Both the position numbers and the translations under genes were made by a program. Below, one piece after another: positions 44,845 through 51,895 of a DNA stretch of 64,000 bases; the stretch's first letter is position 1, and each line of letters opens with the position of its first letter. Source of the stretch: Acidithiobacillus thiooxidans ATCC 19377 (GTDB taxonomy: Bacteria; Pseudomonadota; Gammaproteobacteria; Acidithiobacillales; Acidithiobacillaceae). The stretch spans positions 62,001-126,000 of the forward strand of contig NZ_CP045571.1 of NCBI RefSeq assembly GCF_009662475.1. The letters are read 5' to 3'. The notes under the pieces were generated by a model. That model was not told where the DNA came from, searched no databases, and was given only the letters and a program-made list of their open reading frames with translations.

Positions 44845-44955
44845 ATGACGATTGTTACCAACTTTATTTGCACAAAATTTAGGGGCTTTGATCTTGAGCG
44901 GATGAAAAGTTACCAACTTTATTTATTTTTGAAAATCTCGATGCGCCAATTTTAG
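44845..44955 (+). other. Possible 36-codon ORF running through the end repeats
   Basis: GGAGG at 44834-44838 and ATG 44845 start a frame reading MTIVTNFICTKFRGFDLERM and ending at 44955 inside the transposon end; its first codons are made by the first end repeat. It may be the cut start of a gene joined to the end, or chance. Not likely a functional protein. Confidence 0.25.
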
Positions 44956-45000
44956 GGGCCCAGGACTTGAAAAAGTTACCAACTTTATTTGTATGCTACA
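44854..45000. repeat. Far transposon end (Tn7-L-like) with three TnsB-type sites
   Basis: GTTACCAACTTTATTT, the complement of the left-end repeat, occurs at 44854-44869, 44909-44924 and 44975-44990, followed by GTATGCTACA. The wide, uneven spacing (55 and 66 bp) is that of a Tn7 left end. Between sites, two similar stretches containing ATTTTAGGGGC or AATTTAGGGGC recur. Confidence 0.9.
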
Positions 45001-45005
45001 ACAGG
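45001..45005. repeat. 5-bp target-site duplication, right copy (ACAGG)
   Basis: Identical to 6430-6434. It also forms the last bases of the interrupted nfsA 5' part (GCC TGT on the minus strand). Confidence 0.95.
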
Positions 45006-45138
45006 CCTGGATATGACTGGAACTTGCAGCATGTTGACCACAGCGTACGATATCCTGAACCAGGGTTTGTTCAACGGGTTGCCCGCTAAAGCGCCGTATG
45101 GATCGATGTTGCTTTAACACGTTGAGTGTGTCGTTCAT
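45001..45138 (-). pseudogene. nfsA: Nitroreductase nfsA, 5' part
   Basis: The first 46 codons of nfsA: MNDTLNVLKQHRSIRRFSG, then QPVEQTLVQDIVRCGQHAASSSHIQAC, the FMN-binding R-S-I-R-R-F start of this family. ATG 45138 is supported by GGAGATTGAAT; a TTG two codons upstream is less likely. Exactly 138 bp (46 codons) remain on this side. After the junction the frame reads about 25 transposon-encoded residues and stops at 44923. The gene is inactivated unless the element excises precisely. Confidence 0.92.
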
Positions 45139-45165
45139 ATTCAATCTCCAAATGAATGGTGCGAA

Positions 45166-45696
45166 TCAGGATAGGGCGCCTTCATGTTGCAATAACCAGC
45201 GTTTGCGATCTATGCCGCCCGCATAGCCAGTCAGGGTGCCATTGCTGCCAATGACCCGGTGGCAGGGTACGACAATACCAATGGGATTCTTGCTGTTGGC
45301 GTGTCCTACCGCGCGAACAGCCGCAGGAAGGTTCATGCCCTGAGCCTGTTCCTTGTAGCTGCGGGTTTCTCCGGCGGGAATGGTGCGTAACCATGCCCAG
45401 GCTGCCTGTTGAAAGGGCGTTCCGGCAGATTTTGTAGGAATGACCGTCAGTGCCTGCAAATCTCCCGCCCAGTAAGCCTCCAGACTATGACGTATCAACG
45501 TGGGCAGGGGTCCGCTGGTCAGCGTGATCCGGTCCGTGCCGTACAATCGACCGAGATCTGCAAGGATACTGTGCTGGCTGTCTTCCCAGTAATCCAACGC
45601 CCGCAAAGTGCCTTGCGGATCAGTTACCAGGAGCATTTCCCCCAAAGGGGTATTGCACCTATGAATATGCCAGTCCAAGGATTCGTTGAGAGACAT
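45166..45696 (-). CDS. ogt: Methylated-DNA--protein-cysteine methyltransferase
   Basis: A 176-residue O6-alkylguanine transferase. The active-site Cys lies in NPIGIVVPCHRVIGSNG; the DNA-binding helix is VRAVGHANSKN, and the closing GYAGGIDRKRWLLQHE is typical. It removes alkyl groups from guanine in a suicidal reaction. ATG 45696 is used; an upstream start in the same frame would overlap cbpM. It is the first intact gene beyond the transposon, 27 bp upstream of nfsA, so the two may have been one unit. Confidence 0.9.
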   Translation of the reverse strand: MSLNESLDWHIHRCNTPLGEMLLVTDPQGTLRALDYWEDSQHSILADLGRLYGTDRITLTSGPLPTLIRHSLEAYWAGDLQALTVIPTKSAGTPFQQAAWAWLRTIPAGETRSYKEQAQGMNLPAAVRAVGHANSKNPIGIVVPCHRVIGSNGTLTGYAGGIDRKRWLLQHEGALS

Positions 45697-45718
45697 GCTT
45701 TCAGCCCTGCAAGAGCCA

Positions 45719-46006
45719 CTAATGCCGCAAGCGTTCCAGTAAATCCACCGCCAGGGCGGCTCCGGCCAGATCAATTTCCAGATCACGGGCGAGACGGCGG
45801 CTCAGCCTGGCCCGATAAAGATCCAGGCTGCGGAAGCGCCAGTGCTGGGGACCGCTGCCTTCGGGATGAATGACGCCATAGTGGACCAGTTGCACGGCTT
45901 CGCCTTCGGCACAATGCAGCAAGGTGCAGAAGCGCGACAAATCAAAGCAGAAAGCCCCCTCCTCCAGCAGTTCCGCTTCAATAACCTGAATGGGTGTTGA
46001 GACCAT
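45719..46006 (-). CDS. cbpM: Chaperone modulator CbpM
   Basis: A 95-residue MerR-like helix protein of the CbpM family: FDLSRFCTLLHCAEGEAVQLVHYGVIHPEG, then WRFRSLDLYRARLSRRLARDLEIDLAGAALAVDLLERL. CbpM binds the J domain of CbpA and inhibits it. It lies 15 bp downstream of cbpA on the same strand, the usual pair. Confidence 0.88.
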   Translation of the reverse strand: MVSTPIQVIEAELLEEGAFCFDLSRFCTLLHCAEGEAVQLVHYGVIHPEGSGPQHWRFRSLDLYRARLSRRLARDLEIDLAGAALAVDLLERLRH

Positions 46007-46021
46007 CGTGCACTCTCCTCT

Positions 46022-46984
46022 CTAACGGCGGGGATGATAGCTGGATATTTCTCCTAACTGGGTCCACAAAGCCTTTTCATCATCGCTGATATTTTTGGGG
46101 ACGACTATTTGAATAATAGCGTAAAGATCACCCGCTGGTTTGCTGCTGGTTCCTGGCAGTCCTTTTTGGGAGAGACGCAGTTTTTGGCCGCTGCTGCTGC
46201 CCGCCGGGATTTTCATCCGGACACTGCCTTCCAGAGTGGGAACCTCAACGCTGGCACCCAGCACTGCTTCCCAGGGGGTGATGTGCAGGTCGTGATACAG
46301 GTCGGCCCCCTCTACCCGGAATTTGGAATGGGGTTGAAAATGGACCTGCAGATAAAGATCGCCATTGGGTCCGCCGCCCATGCCCGGTGAGCCTTGTCCT
46401 GCCATGCGCAATCGCTGGCCTTCGCGAATGCCCTTGGGGATTTTGACGGTAAGGCGCCGCGCTTCCCGGCGCATCCGGCCATCGGGTCCAAGCGTGGGCA
46501 TTTCCAGGTTGATGTCGCGTTGCGCTCCTTGAGCGGCATCCTCCAGACTGATCTGGATGCTGGCTTCACTGTCTTCGCCCTGGCTGCGAAATCCTCCGCC
46601 GCCGCCATGAAAACCACCAGCGCCGCCATGTTGCTGGCGAAACAGGGATTCAAAAAAGTCGCTGAAGCCGCCATTGCCCCCAAAATCTGCGCCGCCAAAT
46701 CCACCACCTCCAAAACCGCCAGGCTGCCCACCCCAGCCGGGCGGTGGACGGAAATCCTGCCCGGCGCGCCAGTTGCTGCCCAGCTGGTCGTAGGCCGTCC
46801 GTTTTTCCGGATCTTTCAAAACCTCATAGGCTTCCTGCAAATCCTTGAAGCGGTCTTCAGCGTTGGCTTCCTTGCTGACGTCAGGGTGATATTTCCGGGC
46901 CATTTTGCGATACGCGGCCTTGATGGCATCGGCATCGGCCCCGCGTTCCACCCCGAGAATTTTGTAGTAGTCTTTGTATTCCAA
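46022..46984 (-). CDS. cbpA: Curved-DNA-binding DnaJ-family chaperone CbpA
   Basis: A 320-residue J-domain protein: EYKDYYKILGVERGADADAIKAAYRKMARKYHPDVS with the HPD triad, a Gly/Phe-rich linker (GGFGGGGFGGADFGG), and two C-terminal substrate-binding domains. No zinc-finger domain, so CbpA rather than DnaJ. TTG 46984 is chosen: it follows AAGGGGGAACCA and gives the family start MEYKDYY; the longer ATG form adds 13 unmatched residues. Confidence 0.9.
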   Translation of the reverse strand: MEYKDYYKILGVERGADADAIKAAYRKMARKYHPDVSKEANAEDRFKDLQEAYEVLKDPEKRTAYDQLGSNWRAGQDFRPPPGWGGQPGGFGGGGFGGADFGGNGGFSDFFESLFRQQHGGAGGFHGGGGGFRSQGEDSEASIQISLEDAAQGAQRDINLEMPTLGPDGRMRREARRLTVKIPKGIREGQRLRMAGQGSPGMGGGPNGDLYLQVHFQPHSKFRVEGADLYHDLHITPWEAVLGASVEVPTLEGSVRMKIPAGSSSGQKLRLSQKGLPGTSSKPAGDLYAIIQIVVPKNISDDEKALWTQLGEISSYHPRR

Positions 46985-47100
46985 TGGTTCCCCCTTATCA
47001 TGGGTTATAGCAGACAGGGCCAAGCCTGTAAGTCTGCTCTCACAATGCGGCCATTATACCGTGTTTTCAAGCCCGCCAGGTCGGGTGGGAGGAATGTTTT

Positions 47101-49230
47101 TTGTCTGATTGGTCAACCCTGAATCCTCGCCAGCTGGAGGCGGTGACGCTTCCCCCTGGTCCGGCACTGGTGCTGGCTGGTGCCGGTTCCGGTAAAACCC
47201 GGGTGCTTACCAGCCGCATCGCGCATCTGCTCGAAGAGGGGGTGCATCCCGGAGAAATTCTGGCCGTCACCTTCACCAACAAGGCGGCACGATCCATGCG
47301 CGAACGCCTTGATAAAATGGTCGCCATGGAACTGCGCGGCCTGTGGATGGGGACATTTCACGGCCTCGCACATCGCCTGATTCGCCTGCATCATGAAGCA
47401 CTGAAGTTGCCCGCTGATTTTCAGGTGCTGGATTCCGAAGACAGTCAGCGTTTGTTGCGCCGCCTCATGCGCGAGGCGCAGATGGACGAAAAGCAGTGGC
47501 CACCCCGGGCGATGGCGGGGCGCATTGGCCGCTGGAAGGACGAAGGCTGGGGACCGGAGCAGGTGTTGCGCTACGAAGGACCGGCGGCTGCGGCTTTTGT
47601 GCCGATTTATCAGGCCTATGAAGTCGCCAAGCAACGCTCCGGGCTACTCGATTTTGGTGATTTACTTCTGTATGCCCTGAAGCTTTGGGCGTCTCCCGAG
47701 ATTCTGGATCATTATCAGCGGCGTTTTCAACATATTCTGGTGGACGAGTTTCAGGATACCAATGCGGTGCAATATGCCTGGCTGAAAGGGCTGGCGCGGC
47801 ATGGCCAGATTTTTGTGGTTGGGGATGATGACCAGTCCATTTATGCCTGGCGCGGTGCGCGGGTCGAGAACCTGTTGCGTTTCGGGGAAGACTTTGCGGG
47901 TGCCCGGGTGGTGCGTCTGGAGCAGAATTATCGATCTACCGCTGCCATTCTCCAGGCAGCCAATGCCGTAATTGCCAACAATCCCGAGCGCATGGGTAAA
48001 ACCCTATGGACCGCCGAGTCCGGTGGCGAAGCGGTGCACCTGTACACGGCGTACAATGAATTTGATGAGGCCCGTTATGTGATTGGGCGGATTCAGCAGT
48101 GGCAGGATCAGGGCGGGCGTCGCTCTGATTGCGCCATTCTTTATCGTTCCAATGCCCAGTCCCGCGCTTTTGAAGAAGTTCTGGTGCGTGAAGGTTTGCC
48201 TTATCGGGTTTATGGTGGCCTGCGCTTTTTTGAGCGGGCGGAAATCAAGGATACCCTCGCCTATTTGCGTCTGACTGCCAATCGTCATGATGATGCTTCC
48301 TTCGAACGGGTTGTGAATGTCCCTTCGCGTGGCATCGGGGCGGTCAGTGTCGAACGGCTGCGCAATCTTGCCCGCGAAAAGGGTCTATCGCTCTGGCAGG
48401 CGGCCGGAGCGCTGAATCAGGCAAAAATCAATGGATTTTTGAATCTGGTCGATACGCTTGCCGAGCAGACCCAAGAGCAGGACCTCGACAAGCGCGTGGA
48501 AATTATTTTGCAGCATACCGCCCTGCGCGAATGGCACAGTCGTGAGGGCGACCGGGCTGAAGGCCGCCTCGAAAACCTCGATGAACTCATCAATGCCGCG
48601 CGTGCGTACGGCCAGGATTGGCATGCTGATCCGCAACTGGGTGAGCTGGCACCGCAACCCGGCAACATGCTCTCCGAGTTTCTCACCCATGCCGCGCTGG
48701 AAGCGGGCGATGGGGCCGGAGATGCCTGGGAAGACTGCGTCCAGCTGATGAGTTTGCACAGCGCCAAAGGCCTGGAGTTTCCTCTGGTTTTTCTGGTGGG
48801 GTTGGAAGAGGGTCTGTTTCCCCACCAACGTTCTTTGGAAGATGGTCAGGGTCTCGCGGAAGAACGCCGCCTTTGTTACGTGGGCATGACCCGGGCCATG
48901 CGCCTGCTGGTGCTCAGTCATGCTGAAAGCCGGCGTTTGCACGGCAGTGAAAGAATGAGCATGCCCTCCCGTTTTCTGCGGGAAATCCCCCAGGAGCTTT
49001 TGCAGGATTTGCGTCCGCGCGCGCGCATCAGTCGTCCCGCCATGGCGCTACGACCTGCAGCCCCGGAAATGCCGTATCCGCTGGGCTCCCGTTTACAGCA
49101 CCCGGTATTTGGCGAGGGGACGGTGCTGGATTACGAGGCAGGCGGTCGTCAGGGTCGAATCCAGGTGCAGTTCAGTTCGGGGGCCAAGTGGCTGGCTTTG
49201 GGTGTTGTGCAATTACAGCAGTTACCCTGA
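47101..49230 (+). CDS. uvrD: UvrD/PcrA-type DNA helicase
   Basis: A 709-residue superfamily 1A helicase. Motif I is LAGAGSGKT (25-33), Ia TFTNKAARSMRERL, II VDEFQDTN (about 215), III VGDDDQSIYAWRGA, IV LEQNYRSTAAIL, V SLHSAKGLEFP and VI YVGMTRAM. It unwinds 3'-5' in excision and mismatch repair. The C-terminal Tudor-like segment (GSRLQHPVFGEGTVLDYE) binds RNA polymerase in relatives. It starts at TTG 47101 after GGGAGGAATG. Confidence 0.92.
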   Translation: MSDWSTLNPRQLEAVTLPPGPALVLAGAGSGKTRVLTSRIAHLLEEGVHPGEILAVTFTNKAARSMRERLDKMVAMELRGLWMGTFHGLAHRLIRLHHEALKLPADFQVLDSEDSQRLLRRLMREAQMDEKQWPPRAMAGRIGRWKDEGWGPEQVLRYEGPAAAAFVPIYQAYEVAKQRSGLLDFGDLLLYALKLWASPEILDHYQRRFQHILVDEFQDTNAVQYAWLKGLARHGQIFVVGDDDQSIYAWRGARVENLLRFGEDFAGARVVRLEQNYRSTAAILQAANAVIANNPERMGKTLWTAESGGEAVHLYTAYNEFDEARYVIGRIQQWQDQGGRRSDCAILYRSNAQSRAFEEVLVREGLPYRVYGGLRFFERAEIKDTLAYLRLTANRHDDASFERVVNVPSRGIGAVSVERLRNLAREKGLSLWQAAGALNQAKINGFLNLVDTLAEQTQEQDLDKRVEIILQHTALREWHSREGDRAEGRLENLDELINAARAYGQDWHADPQLGELAPQPGNMLSEFLTHAALEAGDGAGDAWEDCVQLMSLHSAKGLEFPLVFLVGLEEGLFPHQRSLEDGQGLAEERRLCYVGMTRAMRLLVLSHAESRRLHGSERMSMPSRFLREIPQELLQDLRPRARISRPAMALRPAAPEMPYPLGSRLQHPVFGEGTVLDYEAGGRQGRIQVQFSSGAKWLALGVVQLQQLP

Positions 49231-49309
49231 CATTCAAAAGCAAAAACTGCCAAAGTCACTGCAAAGCCGTCAAAGCAACAGTCGTTTTTAGGAGAATGGG
49301 AGGAGCGTG

Positions 49310-49750
49310 ATGAAAATATGGATGGGTATGCTGCTGGGTGTGATTTTGTCCTTGTTTGCCCTGCCATTGTGGGCATCTGTCAACATCAATACCGCAGATG
49401 TTGCTGCACTGGATAGTTTGCCGGGTATTGGTCCCGCCAAGGCACAGGCTATTGTGGAATATCGCAAGGCGCACGGATCTTTCAAAACTCTCGATGATCT
49501 TGCCCGGGTGCATGGCATTGGCAGCAAGCTGCTGGAAAGATTGCGCCCCTCTCTGGCACTGGATGGTCAAACGACGGCTCTATCGTCCGTTGCGGGTTGT
49601 TCGTCCGGGAAAGCGGCTTCGCGAAAAAAACCGATACCAGCAGGAGAAGAACGGGCCATACGACAAGGCAGTCACGGGTATATTCTCGATGGTGGCCCCG
49701 ACAGTAATGCCTTTCATTACCGGCATTTTTCCCTGCAGGAATCGTCCTGA
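49310..49750 (+). CDS. comEA: ComEA-like helix-hairpin-helix protein
   Basis: A 146-residue exported protein: signal peptide ending LWASV, then the double HhH module VNINTADVAALDSLPGIGPAKAQAIVEYRKAHGSFKTLDDLARVHGIGSKLLERL, which binds DNA backbone. Such proteins take part in DNA uptake. After about residue 85 the chain has an unusual low-complexity tail of some 60 residues, perhaps a lost stop. GGAGGAGCGTG precedes the ATG. Confidence 0.85.
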   Translation: MKIWMGMLLGVILSLFALPLWASVNINTADVAALDSLPGIGPAKAQAIVEYRKAHGSFKTLDDLARVHGIGSKLLERLRPSLALDGQTTALSSVAGCSSGKAASRKKPIPAGEERAIRQGSHGYILDGGPDSNAFHYRHFSLQESS

Positions 49751-49766
49751 ACCCGCAAACGAGTGG

Positions 49767-50699
49767 CTATAGCCCTTGACGGCGTTGTAACAAAATCCGG
49801 TGATATTCTTCAGGATCCTTGCAGAAAGTGATGGCGCCGGGGCGGCGGAAGTGCACCGCATCCAGCCGGAGCAGCCAGAAACGCAAGGCGGCTATCCGGA
49901 GCATGGCAAACCACAGGGGGGCTTCGTCATCCCGCAGCGGACGGGTCGCCACATAAGCCTCCCACAGTGCCACACTGAGAGAAGGATCCAGCTGGCCGTC
50001 AGGGCGTGCGCACCAGCTGTTTGCGACGACCGCCAGATCATAAAGCCAGGCATCATCGCCTGCGTAATAGAAGTCGATGGTGCCGGAAATCTGTTGTTCT
50101 GCGAAGAGCACGTTGTCGGGGAAAAGATCTGCATGAATGACTCCTCCCGGTAGTTTTTCCCGCTGAATGTGACTTTGATATGCCAGTTCATCGGCAATTA
50201 TCTGGTTGTCGGCAGGATCCAGATGCGGCACCAGATGACGGGCGGTCTCCTGCATCCAGGCCAGTCCCGCAGGGTTGGGTTGACGCTGGGGAAAGTCTTC
50301 GCCTGCCAGATGCATTTGCCCCAGTAATTGCCCCAAAGCACGAATTTCCGTTAGCGTGGGGGCTCGCCCTTCAATGGACCGGCCCTGAAGGCACTGCACA
50401 ATGGCGGCAGGTTTGCCACATAAGCTATTCAGGCTTTTCCCGCTACGGGCGTGCATAGGGCGCGGACAGGGAATGCCATGGGTGCTCAACCAGTCGGTAA
50501 GATCCAGAAAATAGGGAATTTTGGCGGCGGAAAGGCGCTCAAACAGGGTCAGCACAAAACGGCCCTGGTCCGTATCCAGAAAATAATTACTATTTTCGAC
50601 GCCCGCAGAAATGCCGGTCAGGGAGATCGCTTTTCCCAGATCATAGTCTTCCAGAAATTGCGCGAGCTCCTGATCGGAGACATTGGTGTAAACAGACAT
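49767..50699 (-). CDS. thrB: Homoserine kinase, APH-fold type
   Basis: A 310-residue kinase of the ThrB-II type: start MSVYTNVSDQELAQFLEDYDLG, then GVENSNYFLDT, the catalytic loop HADLFPDNVLF (H-D-N) and metal Asp in GTIDFYYAG. It phosphorylates homoserine in threonine synthesis. It is convergent with comEA and followed upstream by the DUF2782 gene. Confidence 0.9.
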   Translation of the reverse strand: MSVYTNVSDQELAQFLEDYDLGKAISLTGISAGVENSNYFLDTDQGRFVLTLFERLSAAKIPYFLDLTDWLSTHGIPCPRPMHARSGKSLNSLCGKPAAIVQCLQGRSIEGRAPTLTEIRALGQLLGQMHLAGEDFPQRQPNPAGLAWMQETARHLVPHLDPADNQIIADELAYQSHIQREKLPGGVIHADLFPDNVLFAEQQISGTIDFYYAGDDAWLYDLAVVANSWCARPDGQLDPSLSVALWEAYVATRPLRDDEAPLWFAMLRIAALRFWLLRLDAVHFRRPGAITFCKDPEEYHRILLQRRQGL

Positions 50700-50726
50700 A
50701 GATGCAGTTTTACTCTAACAGGCGCT

Positions 50727-51089
50727 TCACCAGCGAAATATAATCCACTGCGGAACACTCAGGTGCTCCGCAGCGGTTTGCGGAACTTCCGTGAAACGCC
50801 CGGTGCCGCCCTTGTCTTCCAGATAGTAGGGCGGGAAGGGTTTGGGTGGAATGACCTTGACCATGTAAACCTTGCCGTTGACCTTGTATTCCTCGATTTT
50901 GGATCCGGTCGGTGCCTTGATCTCGGCATTGGGACCGATTTTTTGCGGGGCAAGTTTGGGCAGATGCAGTTTTTGGATGTTTTGTTGTGCCGAATTGGGT
51001 AGTGCAGCATCCGTATCTGCCAGGGCAGTGGCGGCGACACCCAGCGCAAGGGCGGCAACCATGGTGGTAATCATGATACGAGTAGACAT
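50727..51089 (-). CDS. DUF2782 exported protein
   Basis: A 120-residue protein with a signal peptide (cleavage near TALA-D, 25) and a C-terminal domain with GSKIEEYKVNGKVYMVKVIPPKPFPPYYLEDK, the DUF2782 core. Function unknown. These proteins are often found next to thrB and polA in gammaproteobacteria, as here. Confidence 0.78.
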   Translation of the reverse strand: MSTRIMITTMVAALALGVAATALADTDAALPNSAQQNIQKLHLPKLAPQKIGPNAEIKAPTGSKIEEYKVNGKVYMVKVIPPKPFPPYYLEDKGGTGRFTEVPQTAAEHLSVPQWIIFRW

Positions 51090-51106
51090 GGGAACTCCCT
51101 GAATAT

Positions 51107-51826
51107 CTAAAGGTTGAGAAGGGCTTCTGTTTCGGCGGCCGATGGGGCAAAACCGCGCTTTTCATAATGATTAAATATAGCCGATACGACTTCGTCAGGA
51201 TCATCAATGACGGTAATCAGATGCAGATCTTCAGGGTTGATAGTGCCAAGGCCGAGCATGGCCTCCTGCCACCAGACAATCAGCCCGTTCCAGAAATCCG
51301 AGCCTACCAGAATAATGGGCATGCGCCGGGTTTTGCCGGTTTGCACCAGGGTCAGACACTCTGCCAGCTCGTCCAATGTCCCGAAGCCGCCGGGCATGAC
51401 GACATAGGCGACCGCATATTTCATGAACATGACCTTGCGGGAATAAAAATGCTCAAAGGAAATGGCAATGTCCTGATAAGGATTGCTGTGCTGCTCATGG
51501 GGAAGCTCAATATTCAGCCCGATGCTGTAGCCGGTGCCGTGGAAAGCCCCCTTGTTGGCCGCTTCCATGATGCCGGGGCCGCCGCCACTCAAAACCGAAA
51601 AGCCCGCATTGGAGAGTTTTTCAGCAATTTCCTCGGTTTTCAGATACCAGGGATTGTCGGGACCCAGGCGGGCGGAACCGAAAATGCTGACGCAGGGATC
51701 CACGTCCACCAGTTTTTCATAGCCGCGCACAAATTCCGCCATGATCTGGAAGATTTTCCAGGCCTCGCGGGTGAGTCGTCCTTCTCCCCCGTCCCGTAGT
51801 TTTTCTTCCTCAAGATGCGCCCGCAT
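51107..51826 (-). CDS. LOG-family (TIGR00730) nucleotide phosphoribohydrolase
   Basis: A 239-residue Rossmann protein with the family signatures SVLSGGGPGIMEAANKGAF and PGGFGTLDELAE. LOG proteins hydrolyse nucleoside 5'-monophosphates to base and ribose phosphate; some make cytokinin-like bases. It ends 17 bp before the DUF2782 gene, same strand, and is divergent from polA. Confidence 0.85.
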   Translation of the reverse strand: MRAHLEEEKLRDGGEGRLTREAWKIFQIMAEFVRGYEKLVDVDPCVSIFGSARLGPDNPWYLKTEEIAEKLSNAGFSVLSGGGPGIMEAANKGAFHGTGYSIGLNIELPHEQHSNPYQDIAISFEHFYSRKVMFMKYAVAYVVMPGGFGTLDELAECLTLVQTGKTRRMPIILVGSDFWNGLIVWWQEAMLGLGTINPEDLHLITVIDDPDEVVSAIFNHYEKRGFAPSAAETEALLNL

Positions 51827-51895
51827 GTCTCATTCCCGTGTCAATGATGGAGATTTTCCGTATTATGACGGAAATTCGCTAACAAGTCCCAGATC

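Noticed and set aside
49140-49170. GGTCGAATCC as a tRNA T-loop
   Set aside because: It is inside uvrD and no cloverleaf can be drawn around it.
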